Below, one piece after another: positions 16,251 through 25,242 of a DNA stretch of 64,000 nt. How positions within the stretch are numbered: the stretch's first letter is position 1; each line of letters starts with the position of its first letter. The DNA is from Kiloniella laminariae (lineage in GTDB: Bacteria; Pseudomonadota; Alphaproteobacteria; Kiloniellales; Kiloniellaceae): assembly GCF_027214005.1 (NCBI RefSeq), contig NZ_JAPWGY010000001.1:947070-1011069 (forward strand). The letters are read 5' to 3'. A model generated the notes under the pieces. The model did not search any database. It had not been told where the DNA came from and saw only the letters and a list, made by a program, of their open reading frames with translations. The position numbers were made by a program, and so were the translations under genes.

Positions 16251-19200
16251 GTTTTGGTGCCATAAAAACACTGGGCAAGAGGAAGTACAAACCCGACCTG
16301 TCCAATTCACTTGCATTGTCTGCAGGCAAGAAACTGACCATCACGCCAACCCAAACAGGCAACCGACGCCAGTTTACGGTTATGATGAATGTGCGGCGGA
16401 CGAGCTTCGGGACCACGCAATACCTGCTAAACGCAAGCAATCAAAGTCAATGGTACTTTGATACTTCTGACAGGCTTGTCTATAACGGTACGGCGTCGGG
16501 CGGCAACTACATCTCGACCCGAAAATTCCGCGACACGGGCTGGATGTTTGTTGGCCTTGCAGTTGATACGGTGGCCCGAACAATCAAGATGGTAGTGAAT
16601 GATCAGGAGATTGACCAGTGGGATACCGCCACGATACCGACGGCGAACTGGGTAAGTCACTTCAATCTGGCAGGGCAATCCGTGTCAATCGGAGCCTACA
16701 ACGGTGGTGCCGGAACGCTTGAAGCCAATGTCTCCGACGTGGTGCTGCTCGATGGCGAAGTCCTGACCCCCGCCGAGATGATCGTCTATCGGATGCGGTA
16801 TATTCCCCATGGCGGGGGGACAATTGCGGCAACCAAGAAATTCACGACCGAGGATATCAAGGCGCGGTTTCTGACCTTCTCCCGCAACAATCCGGGTGGG
16901 GCAGAACCGATTATCAATGATGAGGGCAGGTTTATATCCGGGCCTTCCAATGCATGGGTTGGGGCGCATACGGAAGTTCTGCCAAGTACGGGTAAATACC
17001 AGGTTGAGTTTACCCTGCTGGGCGATGGGGAGAACCTGGTTATCGGGACATCTCCTGCCAGCAATTCCGGCTTTACAGGGAACACAGTCAACACACTGGG
17101 TAGCTTCACAGGTGCCTACATGCGCCTTGCCGGAATACTATCCTACAACAATACAAGTAACGGCGGTTCTTACGCCTATCCTGTATGGGGCGGGACGTCC
17201 GGCAATGAAGTCTTTTCCCTGTATCTCGATATGGACAACCGCAAGATGGCGATGGCTGTTGACGGGGTTTTCTTGCCAAATCAGGGCGGTGCAACCGGAA
17301 CTGGTCTGTACAATATCACATCGGGAGATGTCCGGTTGTTTGCCGAGACGTATGGCTTTACCGGAGCCAAAGTAAACTTCGGACAGAATGACTACGTTTA
17401 TCCTGTTGCCGGATACGGGCCGCTTCAGTTCCCCGGACAGTCTGATCTCAAGCGCTGCAACATGGTCGAGCACTACGGGACCATTATCTGTGACAATGTG
17501 AACGACCGCTGCAATCAGGGTGCTGGGGCCTGGTACGCAGCGCTGTCCAACTTTGTTATGCCAACGGGCAAGTTCTATGCAGAGTTCAAATGTGTCGCCA
17601 GTAGCCAGAGCACCCTTGTTGGTGTGACTTCTGATGTCGTCGCAAGCAATATGAGCTTTCCGGGAAACCAGCCGAACTCGGCGGGGATCTACGGGCATTC
17701 TGCTGGCTGGACGGATTATGAATTTCCGACGGGCGGCTCCCAGACTTCAAAAGGTATTCCCGGAAGTGTCGCTTCCGGCAGCATCCTGAGTACACAGACT
17801 ATTCAGGTCGCTGTGGATGTTGCTACTGGCAAGGTCTGGTACGGGGTCAACAACAGCTGGACGGGCAATCCTGCGGCGGGAACGGGAGCGTTGCATACGA
17901 TTGTTCCGGGGAACATGAAATTTGCCATTGGGCTGCACAACCATTCAGGTATTTACTGGAATTTCGGGGACACTCCCTTTGCCCATACACCGCCAACAGG
18001 TTTCGTTGGCCCGGCTAGGGTTGACTTTGATACGCTCAAAGTTGCAGGGGATACAAGGGATCTCGAATACGGCCCTAACGGTTGCCAACTGCTCTTCGAG
18101 AATGGAGCCAATCTGGGAGAGGTCTCAGCCGGGAACAAAGTTAACTGGACACCGACCGGGATAACTTCTGCAGATCAAAGCGAAGATGTTCCGGGTGATC
18201 CTTACGCGGTTATGAATGCGCTGACTGCAAGCAACACGTCTATGACTTTCACCGAAGCAGGGACAAGGGTTAATTTCAACAGCGCCTATCCCGGCACCGC
18301 GATGGGATCTTTGGGGGTAAGTTCCGGGAAATGGTATTGGGAGGTTAAACTCTCCGGTGGGTCTAGCGGGAACGGTCATGCCTGTGGGATTGCTACAGAA
18401 GCGTGGGCCAATAAAAACGTTGATCCGGACGGAAACTCTACCCCCTACAGTCATCTTGTAGATAGTCGCGGTCATTATGCGGACAATGGCACCATCACCA
18501 ATAACTCGACTACTTTCGCACCAGCTGTGACTATCGGTATCCGGCTGGATTGTGACGCCAACACGATATCATATTATAAAGATAATGTGCTTATAGGCAC
18601 TCGGGCCATCGAGGCGGGTCAGAGGTGGTATCCGTTTCACAAGAATAGTACTTCTGTAGCGTCACTAAGCCAGGTCATAAACCACGGCCAGAAGCCTTTT
18701 GTCTACGCACCTCCTACGGGCTTTAAAAAACTCAAAGGCTCGAACCTGCCAACCCCTGAACACCACGGGCGGGACTGGTTTAATGCCCTTCTGCATGTCG
18801 GCACAAGTGCAATTAAGGTTCTGTCCGGGGCTGGGTTTGCGCCGGATCTTCTATGGGGAAAGGCGCGGTCATCGGCCTACAGCCACAGGCTTGAGGATAA
18901 GGTCAGAGGAGCCGGAAAAGGGCTTTTCTCTAATACAACTTGGGTCGAGGAGACACGGGCGGATAGTGTAACGTCCTTTGGTTCGGACGGTGTGAGCTTT
19001 GGGGCCGATGTGGGGTCTGGTTTTAACCAGAACGGGGTTTCTTACGTTGACTGGCTGTTCCGGGCTGGAGGCGCTCTTGTTATCAACAACGACGGCACAA
19101 TCCCAAGTATGGTTTCTGCGGCGGAGGCAGGGCATTTCTCGATTGCAACGGCCACAGCAACTGGATCAGTGGGAACCTTTGGTCACGGTCTTGAGCATGT

Positions 19201-19774
19201 CGAGATGGTGATCATCAAATCCAGAAATAACGTGGGAACCACAGGATGGAATGTCTGGCATAAGGATCTGTCCAGCCCGGTTCACTATCTCGGCCTTGAG
19301 AGTACATCTGCTCAATCCTCTGGAGGCTCAAATTTCTCCGGGACGTGGGGGAGTTTGATTGGCGGGACGGCCACATTATTTGCCAGTGGCTCAAACCTTG
19401 TAGCCTACAATTTCCGATCCATCCCCGGTCTATGCAAAGTTGGGAGCTACACTGGAAATGGTTCTGCAGATGGGCCCTTTGTGGACTGCGGATTTAAGCC
19501 CCGGTGGCTGTTGTACAAACGGGTTGATAGTACGTCGCACTGGACGATTCACGATACTGTACGTGATCCAGTAAATCCCGCCCGCGGTATTCTGGAGGCA
19601 AGTTCGAGTGCAGCAGAAAGTGTGTTGACAACCCTCGACATAGACCTCTTGTCGAACGGGTTCACAATCAGAACCAGCCACCAGAACCATAACTATAACG
19701 GTCACAAATACATCTACCTTGCACTTGCCGAGGAAGCCGGGGGCGGGGATTTGCCCTGGCCTTTGGCGCGCTAA
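16247..19774 (+). CDS. large tail fibre with LamG-like and repeated SPRY-like modules
   Basis: A 1175-residue beta-rich protein. Residues about 20-185 resemble a LamG/concanavalin A-like lectin domain. Three SPRY-like modules follow (about 200-400, 435-595 and 690-830), each with a GKxYxE-type strand and a closing pattern of the form GQxPFxYxPPTGF (for example FGDTPFAHTPPTGF and HGQKPFVYAPPTGF). The C-terminal part from about 850 (LLWGKARSSAYSHRLEDKVR) resembles a module, DUF7483-like, found at the end of marine phage tail proteins. No enzymatic motif is visible. It overlaps the preceding fibre gene and is the best candidate for host-receptor binding. Domain limits are approximate. Confidence 0.8.
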   Translation: MSFGAIKTLGKRKYKPDLSNSLALSAGKKLTITPTQTGNRRQFTVMMNVRRTSFGTTQYLLNASNQSQWYFDTSDRLVYNGTASGGNYISTRKFRDTGWMFVGLAVDTVARTIKMVVNDQEIDQWDTATIPTANWVSHFNLAGQSVSIGAYNGGAGTLEANVSDVVLLDGEVLTPAEMIVYRMRYIPHGGGTIAATKKFTTEDIKARFLTFSRNNPGGAEPIINDEGRFISGPSNAWVGAHTEVLPSTGKYQVEFTLLGDGENLVIGTSPASNSGFTGNTVNTLGSFTGAYMRLAGILSYNNTSNGGSYAYPVWGGTSGNEVFSLYLDMDNRKMAMAVDGVFLPNQGGATGTGLYNITSGDVRLFAETYGFTGAKVNFGQNDYVYPVAGYGPLQFPGQSDLKRCNMVEHYGTIICDNVNDRCNQGAGAWYAALSNFVMPTGKFYAEFKCVASSQSTLVGVTSDVVASNMSFPGNQPNSAGIYGHSAGWTDYEFPTGGSQTSKGIPGSVASGSILSTQTIQVAVDVATGKVWYGVNNSWTGNPAAGTGALHTIVPGNMKFAIGLHNHSGIYWNFGDTPFAHTPPTGFVGPARVDFDTLKVAGDTRDLEYGPNGCQLLFENGANLGEVSAGNKVNWTPTGITSADQSEDVPGDPYAVMNALTASNTSMTFTEAGTRVNFNSAYPGTAMGSLGVSSGKWYWEVKLSGGSSGNGHACGIATEAWANKNVDPDGNSTPYSHLVDSRGHYADNGTITNNSTTFAPAVTIGIRLDCDANTISYYKDNVLIGTRAIEAGQRWYPFHKNSTSVASLSQVINHGQKPFVYAPPTGFKKLKGSNLPTPEHHGRDWFNALLHVGTSAIKVLSGAGFAPDLLWGKARSSAYSHRLEDKVRGAGKGLFSNTTWVEETRADSVTSFGSDGVSFGADVGSGFNQNGVSYVDWLFRAGGALVINNDGTIPSMVSAAEAGHFSIATATATGSVGTFGHGLEHVEMVIIKSRNNVGTTGWNVWHKDLSSPVHYLGLESTSAQSSGGSNFSGTWGSLIGGTATLFASGSNLVAYNFRSIPGLCKVGSYTGNGSADGPFVDCGFKPRWLLYKRVDSTSHWTIHDTVRDPVNPARGILEASSSAAESVLTTLDIDLLSNGFTIRTSHQNHNYNGHKYIYLALAEEAGGGDLPWPLAR

Positions 19775-19795
19775 AATCAATTTAAGGAAAGCATC

Positions 19796-20464
19796 ATGTA
19801 TGTAATCGAAAAAGCCGGAAAGGTTATGATCGGGCCGTCTGGCTGGACGCCGCGTCTGGCTGCTGCTTGTGGTTTGACCGGGAATCTCTCGACACCTAAG
19901 GATCTGCCATTTGATCTGGGTGATGGCAAGAGTCTTCGTGCTGTGCGTTTTATCACGGCCACAGTGGGCAAGTATCAGATGCTGGTTGAAGATGCCGGAG
20001 CGCTGCTGGACGGGGAGTGGGTGATCACCCGTTCGGCGATGGATATTCCGCTGGAGCAGGCAAAACAGCTGGCTCTGTCGGAGATCAAGAACCGTCGGGA
20101 TGCCATCGCTGATGAGGGGGATTTTCTCTGGACTCTGGATGATGTGACTTATCGTCTTCAGGGGAAAACGTCTTCGTTGACCCAGATGGAACGCTCTCGC
20201 GACCTGCTGCGGGAGATGGTTGCTCGTGGCGTGCCTGCAGAACAGGCGCGACAGCCATGGAGGACGGCGGATAATGCCTGGACCCCGGCCCTAACAGCAG
20301 ATCAGATCAGCGATATGGCCTTTACCAAGGGGCAGCAAAGTCTGGCCTGCTGGAAGAATTATGCCGTGCTGGAGGCCAGGATCATTGCAAACACCACCGA
20401 TAATATTGCGAAGCTTTCTGTGCTTAATCTTTTTTCGGGCTGGCCTGAAACAGGGGAGGGCTGA
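19796..20464 (+). CDS. DUF4376-like tail-associated protein
   Basis: A 222-residue protein whose C-terminal half (residues about 85-200: ALSEIKNRRDAIADEGDFLW, then a helical part) resembles DUF4376, a domain common in proteins encoded just after phage fibre genes. The N-terminal half is a compact beta segment. Such proteins are often treated as fibre-associated or fibre-assembly proteins, but the function is not established. The A/G-rich TTAAGGAAAG precedes the ATG. It is the last tail gene before the lysis genes. Confidence 0.65.
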   Translation: MYVIEKAGKVMIGPSGWTPRLAAACGLTGNLSTPKDLPFDLGDGKSLRAVRFITATVGKYQMLVEDAGALLDGEWVITRSAMDIPLEQAKQLALSEIKNRRDAIADEGDFLWTLDDVTYRLQGKTSSLTQMERSRDLLREMVARGVPAEQARQPWRTADNAWTPALTADQISDMAFTKGQQSLACWKNYAVLEARIIANTTDNIAKLSVLNLFSGWPETGEG

Positions 20465-20467
20465 TCA

Positions 20468-20581
20468 ATGATTTTCTCAATCTCGATAACCAAGAATTAT
20501 TTTGCGAAAATGCCGCATTTACAGGTCGTTTTTTCCTGTCCGAGACAAGAGAATTTTCCGGCAGGAGACATGCAGCGGTGA
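20468..20581 (+). CDS. possible 37-residue leader ORF before the holin-like gene
   Basis: An ATG at 20468, 7 nt after GGAGGG, opens a 37-codon ORF (MIFSISITKNYFAKMPHLQV at its start) that ends in TGA overlapping the GTG of the next gene (GTGA). The good ribosome-binding site and the stop-start overlap suggest it is translated and couples to the holin-like gene. The peptide itself has no recognisable features. Confidence 0.35.
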   Translation: MIFSISITKNYFAKMPHLQVVFSCPRQENFPAGDMQR

Positions 20582-20790
20582 TCAATGAAGTTTTCAAACA
20601 GATCCCACTGGTGGACAAGGTTGCGGCGCTCCCCGTACTGACGGTCCCAATCTGGCTGCAGTATCTCAATGGAGCTGTGGCTTTGACAGTAGGTCTGGGC
20701 ACCATTTTGATTGTGGTTTTCAGAGTGCTTTCAGCTTACCAGGACTGGGTTAACAAAAAGACAGGTTCGCATCAGAGTGACCAGTCATGA
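20578..20790 (+). CDS. putative holin, small membrane protein
   Basis: A 70-residue protein with GTG start. It has one clear transmembrane segment (GAVALTVGLGTILIVVFRVL) and a weaker hydrophobic stretch before it (VAALPVLTVPIWLQYL), with a polar, charged C-terminal tail. Size, topology and position directly before the endolysin gene are those of many phage holins, which make the membrane hole that triggers lysis. No specific holin family was recognised. The GTG overlaps the stop of a short upstream ORF. Confidence 0.55.
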   Translation: MINEVFKQIPLVDKVAALPVLTVPIWLQYLNGAVALTVGLGTILIVVFRVLSAYQDWVNKKTGSHQSDQS

Positions 20791-20896
20791 CCCGATTTGT
20801 CTGGCTGTGAAAGACAAGAGCCGGATGTGTGATCAGGCAATAAGACCATAGTTCGGCTGGTTAAATAACAAATTTCACGAAACAAAAGGTTATTTT

Positions 20897-21313
20897 ATGG
20901 ATAGAGTAACGCATGCTGGGTCTTTCACGCCAATGAAGGACACTGGGATAGTAAACTGGTCGCTCTATCCCAATTTTTCTCGCGAAGAGTTTATCTGTCG
21001 TTGCGGTTGTGGCCGTGCGGATATGAACCGGGATTTTCTGACAAAGCTACAGAAACTGCGTCTTGTTATCGGGCCTTTAAAAGTCACCAGTGGCTTTCGC
21101 TGCCCTGATCACCCGGAAGAACGCAAGAAAAAAGCTCCGGGTGCGCATTCTGCCGGGCTGGCTGCTGATGTTGTGCCGCTGAAAGCTGGCAAATATGAGC
21201 TTTTGAAAGCGGCCCTCGATCTGGATTTTGTCGGTATTGGTGTGGCGAAGTCCTTTATCCATCTGGACACAGGACACCCCGCTGCGGGCCGTCCGGCATT
21301 ATGGAGTTATTGA
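20897..21313 (+). CDS. endolysin, peptidase M15-type (D-Ala-D-Ala carboxypeptidase-like)
   Basis: The 138-residue protein shows the M15 metallopeptidase pattern: VTSGFRCPDH, then GAHSAGLAADVVPL holding the zinc-binding His and Asp, and FIHLDTG with the last zinc-ligand His. These enzymes cut peptide stems of peptidoglycan. The N-terminal region has a Cys cluster (FICRCGCGR). There is no signal peptide, so release would depend on the holin-like gene upstream. AAAGG precedes the ATG. An endolysin role is inferred from family and context. Confidence 0.88.
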   Translation: MDRVTHAGSFTPMKDTGIVNWSLYPNFSREEFICRCGCGRADMNRDFLTKLQKLRLVIGPLKVTSGFRCPDHPEERKKKAPGAHSAGLAADVVPLKAGKYELLKAALDLDFVGIGVAKSFIHLDTGHPAAGRPALWSY

Positions 21314-21316
21314 GTA

Positions 21317-21658
21317 ATGAAACATATGCTTATCGCAGTCGCCTTCGTGGCGGCTTTTTTTGTGCCCGGATTTCTGACCGCGATTATGGGGCCTGCACAG
21401 GCCCAGACGCAGGGGCGTTGCCTTACGCAAGACGCCATGACAGCCCGGCTTGCACAGGATTACCACGAACAGCTTGTTTACACCTCGACCTCAACCCGTG
21501 GGCATGTGGTCTCGATTTTCCTCTCTCCCGGCGGCGAAACCTACAGCGTGATTTTTACGAAGGTCAACCCAGACGGTATCCGGGTTAGCTGCCTTGTCTT
21601 TGCTGGTGAAAACTGGCGCGAACTTCCCTTAGAAAAGGAAACAGAAAATGAAGTTTAA
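21317..21658 (+). CDS. small exported protein, possible inner-membrane lysis accessory
   Basis: A 113-residue protein with a signal peptide or membrane anchor (residues 3-29, cleavage-like AQAQ) and a short mature domain with two Cys. It starts 3 nt after the endolysin stop and overlaps the next lipoprotein gene by 11 nt. The order endolysin, exported protein, lipoprotein is that of a lysis cassette ending in a spanin pair, but the coiled coil expected of an inner-membrane spanin is not evident. The spanin role is therefore only a possibility. Confidence 0.6.
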   Translation: MKHMLIAVAFVAAFFVPGFLTAIMGPAQAQTQGRCLTQDAMTARLAQDYHEQLVYTSTSTRGHVVSIFLSPGGETYSVIFTKVNPDGIRVSCLVFAGENWRELPLEKETENEV

Positions 21659-21974
21659 AACCCTCCTGATCGGGCTGGCCCTGATCACGTCTGGTTTACT
21701 GCTGGCTGGCTGCACCACGTCAGCCGGAAACAAGCTCACCCCGGAACAGCAGCTACAGCTTACCTGTGACGGCATTTCGTCCACGGTCAAGGTTCTGGCC
21801 GGGTACCGCGCCGCAGGTGAACTGTCTGATAGTTCAATCAAGCTGGTCGATGATCTGCGGCCCTCTAGCGTTGCTCTCTGCGACGGTTCGGTCACGGATT
21901 ACCCGGCTGCACTGATTACCCTGTCTGACACCGCTTTTACCCTGCTGACCATTCGTAAGGAGGCCGCACAATGA
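21648..21974 (+). CDS. small lipoprotein, possible outer-membrane spanin-like
   Basis: A 108-residue protein with a clear lipoprotein signal (hydrophobic core followed by LLLAGC), so the mature protein would begin with a lipidated Cys at residue 21. The mature part is helical with two further Cys. It overlaps the gene before it by 11 nt and the gene after it by 4 nt. In lysis cassettes a small lipoprotein in this place is often the outer-membrane spanin. The length is on the large side and no family was recognised. Confidence 0.65.
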   Translation: MKFKTLLIGLALITSGLLLAGCTTSAGNKLTPEQQLQLTCDGISSTVKVLAGYRAAGELSDSSIKLVDDLRPSSVALCDGSVTDYPAALITLSDTAFTLLTIRKEAAQ

Positions 21975-22168
21975 ACCCCGCAACACTTGCAACCGTAAAC
22001 GCGCTGGTGGAAATCGGCCTGTTTGCGTTCAAATCCATCCGGGCTGTCCAGAACGGTGACAAAACGCCGGAGGAAATCCGCGCTGAATGGCCTGTTGTTT
22101 CGGCAAAGCTTGACGATGCCTGGGCGGCTTGGGATGCAGCCGGAGATAAAACAGGGGAACAGAAGTGA
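21971..22168 (+). CDS. small phage protein of unknown function
   Basis: A 65-residue ORF whose ATG overlaps the previous stop (ATGA) and whose own stop overlaps the next GTG start (GTGA), so it sits in a tightly coupled operon. The product is helical with a hydrophobic N-terminal part and an acidic C-terminus. AAGGAGG lies just before the start. No function recognised. Confidence 0.6.
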   Translation: MNPATLATVNALVEIGLFAFKSIRAVQNGDKTPEEIRAEWPVVSAKLDDAWAAWDAAGDKTGEQK

Positions 22169-22581
22169 GCAAGGCATTCACCTTCACCCCTGTGATCAAC
22201 CCGGTCAAGATCCGCAACAGCCGCCCGCCCGGTGGGGTGCTGGTCTGGATTGCGCCGGGTGATCCGGATAATCCCTTTACTGCGGCCTGTGATCACAAGA
22301 TCACGGGTCCGGTGGGGATGGATATCGTGATGGAGGCGGGCTTTAACTATGACGGGGCTTCGGTGCCGCGTCCGCTCTGGTGGTTTATTCCCCGTGCCGA
22401 TGCCCGTTTCTTTCGCGCTGCCTCGCTGCACGATCTGCTCTATGCCACAAGGGAAGGCTCCCGCGCTGTGGCTGATGCCATTCTAAAAGCCGTGGCGGAA
22501 CAGGACCGGATGCCCTGCCTCAAACGCTGGGCGGCGTATCTGGCTGTACGGGCAGGCGGGCAGGGGGCGTGGGAGGATTAA
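22165..22581 (+). CDS. DUF1353 family protein
   Basis: A 138-residue protein with GTG start. The central segment GFNYDGASVPRPLWWFIP followed by FRAASLHDLLYATREG is the signature of DUF1353, small proteins found mostly at the ends of phage and prophage late operons; their function is unknown. It is the last + strand phage-type gene; the next gene is on the opposite strand and of bacterial type, so the prophage right end probably lies close after it. Confidence 0.85.
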   Translation: MSKAFTFTPVINPVKIRNSRPPGGVLVWIAPGDPDNPFTAACDHKITGPVGMDIVMEAGFNYDGASVPRPLWWFIPRADARFFRAASLHDLLYATREGSRAVADAILKAVAEQDRMPCLKRWAAYLAVRAGGQGAWED

Positions 22582-22619
22582 ACACCCGGTAGCTTGTCGT
22601 TCTTAAAAGCCCGTTAGGA

Positions 22620-23573
22620 TTAATTCTCAACTGTCTTCGGGAAGGGGATGTCAAAATAGTTCAAGCCAGCAGTTGTGTTTGCAACAACACCGCCGACAGT
22701 TCCCGAGGGCAAGGCAAAGCCGCTGTAACCACAGTAAACTGCCGGGCGAAAACGACCATAAGGGCGATTGCCTACTGCGTTTGTCCCCACGACATTTGCC
22801 GTTCCGATGTACTTGGCAGCCTGGGATGAATAGGTGGTGGCATTAAACCATTCCTGGCCACATTCCTGTTCTTTTTGGGCTCCAACACCCCAGGTGACAA
22901 TGACAAGATGAGGTTCAAGCTGTTTGAGTTTGTCCAGAGCAGTTGTGTCCGAGGTATAGGCATCGGCACAGACCAGCAAAGCCGTTTTGCCAAAGGGAGT
23001 CTGGATGACTGTAATGTCCGAGACTTCTCCCCTACTGTAATTGCAGCCCCCTGTTTCGTTTAAAACTTCCTTAGGGCATTTATCTGCATCAAAGGCATTC
23101 TGAAGTACGTTTAGTTTTCTTTGATGCAATACAAGCTGCCCGGTGGGATCAACTAGAATGGCGGAATCGAAGGCATAATGTACCTCATCTTTTGTATTTT
23201 TCGGTACAGGCCCCTGTTCTGCGAGACCACTTGCGATCCATATATTTGCGGTTTTTGCCATTTCCTGAAAAGCCTGTGAGGCATTTCCCGGTATGGGAGG
23301 CGCTTCGGTAAAAGCACTCGGGTTTAACCAACCCAGGAGAGAAGATTCCGGGAAGATAATAATATTTGCCCCGTTCTGTTTTGCCTTTATGGCAAGCTCC
23401 GTCATTTTGGTGAAATTCCCGGCATCAGCTGAATCAATCTGAGCCAGAGCCGCCCGAAAACTTGTTGGGCTGTTTTTGGCTGTTACGTCTTGAAGGGGCT
23501 TGGCCTCATCCGCGTGGGAAGGGTGGGTAAATAAGAGCGCGAAAAGGAGGATTGTGCTTTGCAGGCGTAACAT
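22620..23573 (-). CDS. exported carbon-nitrogen hydrolase (nitrilase superfamily, biotinidase/vanin-like)
   Basis: The product, 317 residues from the ATG at 23573 (AGGGAG upstream), has a signal peptide ending near HADEA. It shows the nitrilase-superfamily triad: Glu in IIIFPESSLLGW, Lys in LHQRKLNVL and Cys in TALLVCADAY. Family members hydrolyse amides or nitriles; exported ones related to biotinidase and vanin are amidases. An upstream in-frame ATG at 23615 lacks a ribosome-binding site. It is the first gene right of the prophage and lies near a nitrile hydratase operon, which suggests scavenging of nitrogen from amides, but the substrate is not shown. It could also be a prophage cargo gene. 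Confidence 0.8.
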   Translation of the reverse strand: MLRLQSTILLFALLFTHPSHADEAKPLQDVTAKNSPTSFRAALAQIDSADAGNFTKMTELAIKAKQNGANIIIFPESSLLGWLNPSAFTEAPPIPGNASQAFQEMAKTANIWIASGLAEQGPVPKNTKDEVHYAFDSAILVDPTGQLVLHQRKLNVLQNAFDADKCPKEVLNETGGCNYSRGEVSDITVIQTPFGKTALLVCADAYTSDTTALDKLKQLEPHLVIVTWGVGAQKEQECGQEWFNATTYSSQAAKYIGTANVVGTNAVGNRPYGRFRPAVYCGYSGFALPSGTVGGVVANTTAGLNYFDIPFPKTVEN

Positions 23574-23700
23574 TTCTGTTCTCCCTGGTAATGTACTCTT
23601 CACCTGAGAAGCCAAGCGAGAGAAAGATTACAAAAAAGCATATCACTTAATGATGGTGAAATAAAATTATTCTATTCCCATGGTTGATTTTGTGAATAGG

Positions 23701-24093
23701 TCAAGGATGGAATTCAGTATCAAATTTCAACGTAATTTGTTTCCAGATTTCATATTTTTCGGCAGGTAAATCAAAGGGGGTACTGTTTTTTAGTACGCTC
23801 TCAATGCATTGAAAATATTGATAGTATCCGGATTTGTCCCTGTCCTCTGCTTCGTCTGTTGATGTAACGGAAAGGACGGTGCCATCCGGAGCCAGGTGAA
23901 CTGATATATTGAGGGCGGCTATCTGATCGGGTCTCTGGTTTTGACAAAGATCAAGTTGGTTCTTGAGATTAGAAAATTTGCTTTTGAAGCTAGAAATAAT
24001 ATTTTCTTCAACCGCATTGGCTGTAGGAGTAACAGACAGTACAAGGAACGTTAACGGGAATATAACTTTGTTTATTTGTTTAAACTGTCTCAC
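23701..24093 (-). CDS. exported protein with TolA/TonB C-terminal-like domain
   Basis: A 130-residue protein read from a GTG at 24093 that overlaps the stop of the nitrile hydratase activator gene (GTGA). It has a signal peptide (VIFPLTFLVLSVTPTANA) and a mature part with two Cys and the pattern NISVHLAPDGTVLSV, which resembles the C-terminal domain of TolA/TonB-like proteins. The tight coupling ties its expression to the nitrile hydratase operon, but a role in that pathway is not evident. Confidence 0.6.
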   Translation of the reverse strand: MRQFKQINKVIFPLTFLVLSVTPTANAVEENIISSFKSKFSNLKNQLDLCQNQRPDQIAALNISVHLAPDGTVLSVTSTDEAEDRDKSGYYQYFQCIESVLKNSTPFDLPAEKYEIWKQITLKFDTEFHP

Positions 24094-24503
24094 AACTCCA
24101 CCGCCTTTCCATGGGGCGTGCTGAGATAGGCCTGTCGCCATTGTTCCTTGCGTGAGAGTAGGTCAGGGGTCTGTAAAATTCCCTTGTCGGTAATGATTTT
24201 CTCCAGTACCGCGAGCCAGTGATCGTAGTAGGTGTTGCCGAGATCCGGGTCGCCTGCGGCCTGGGCGCGTTTGATTTCGGCGGAGAAGTTTTCGACCCAT
24301 TCGGCCCAGGTGAAGTGGCCTTGATCACAGAGGCGCACGGCGAGGGCAAAGGCCTGGGCCTGCCAGGGTTCGGCAAAGACGGGGCCGTCTTCATCCCTTG
24401 GCAGATCGGGCAGGCCTTTACAGAGTGTAAGGGGGACTTCTTCGCTTTTGGTGGGTTGTCCCAAAACGCTGCCGGGATCTTTATCCATGTTATCTTTCCC
24501 CAC
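24090..24503 (-). CDS. nitrile hydratase activator/accessory protein
   Basis: A 137-residue protein with the pattern of nitrile hydratase accessory proteins: PVFAEPWQAQAFALAVRLCD, GHFTWAEWVENF and NTYYDHWLAVLEKI. These are relatives of the beta-subunit N-terminal domain and help load cobalt into the alpha subunit by subunit exchange. It is the third gene of the operon alpha-beta-activator, 73 nt after the beta gene. The true start is not certain; an internal ATG at codon 6 is also possible. Confidence 0.88.
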   Translation of the reverse strand: MGKDNMDKDPGSVLGQPTKSEEVPLTLCKGLPDLPRDEDGPVFAEPWQAQAFALAVRLCDQGHFTWAEWVENFSAEIKRAQAAGDPDLGNTYYDHWLAVLEKIITDKGILQTPDLLSRKEQWRQAYLSTPHGKAVEL

Positions 24504-24576
24504 CTTTTCTTCTATATGCTTGTCCCAAACCTGCCGGGATGCTGATGTTCACTTGAAAAATGCCCTCCACCGAGGG

Positions 24577-25242
24577 TCAATCGAGGGGCAGGAGGTAATC
24601 CTGCCAGAGGTCGACCTGGATGGTGCTGTCGTTGCCTGCGCCCCAGAGATCTGCCCCGGCAAAGGCGACGTTGTAGAGGTGCTGGCCGATGCGGTTGCCT
24701 TTGGCGCTTTCATCCGGAAAGACATGGCTGCCGTGATAGTCGGTAATAATGCCCTTTTGACCACGGACATAGCGTGGGACGCGGGTGTGCCCGGCGGGAT
24801 TGAACAGGATTACGCGGACCCGGTCGCCGATGTTGAACTGGCGCGGGCTGTCGGAGGCAAGATCGGCGGGACCGCCTTTCGCCAATATGCCAGGAACCTG
24901 TCCGGGGGTGACGCGACGCTCGCAAAGTTCTTCTGGGGCGTGACCGTTTGATTGGCCGCTGTGCAATTCCTCAGCTGTGACAATGCCGCGTTCCAGCAAC
25001 AGGGTTTCCAGCCCGGCAAGCCAGGTTTCGTAATAGCTGTTGCTGAGATAGGCGACGGGGTGCTGGCGTTCGCGGGCATGACGCGAGATATCAATGTTCC
25101 ATTGGCCGAGGAACCCGGCGCAGAGGGTCAGGCCCAGCGCACGCTTTTCCCATTCCGCATGAAAGATCGGTTCGTGTTTTTCCGCTTCGGGATTGATCGG
25201 GCCAAGGCCGTGACAGCCGCCGAGATCATGGGCGCCGTTCAT
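24577..25242 (-). CDS. nthB: nitrile hydratase beta subunit
   Basis: A 221-residue protein starting at the ATG at 25242, with GGAGG 7 nt before it and overlap with the alpha stop (ATGA). It begins [16 protein letters not shown], the conserved start of beta subunits, and ends with the SH3-like domain ([20 protein letters not shown], then [14 protein letters not shown]). It pairs with the alpha subunit to form the cytoplasmic enzyme that hydrates nitriles to amides. The length is normal for the family. Confidence 0.93.
   Translation of the reverse strand: MNGAHDLGGCHGLGPINPEAEKHEPIFHAEWEKRALGLTLCAGFLGQWNIDISRHARERQHPVAYLSNSYYETWLAGLETLLLERGIVTAEELHSGQSNGHAPEELCERRVTPGQVPGILAKGGPADLASDSPRQFNIGDRVRVILFNPAGHTRVPRYVRGQKGIITDYHGSHVFPDESAKGNRIGQHLYNVAFAGADLWGAGNDSTIQVDLWQDYLLPLD

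Noticed and set aside
16247..19774. Diversity-generating retroelement target in the fibre, as in BPP-1
   Set aside because: No C-type lectin-like C-terminus, no paired template repeat and no reverse transcriptase found in the window.
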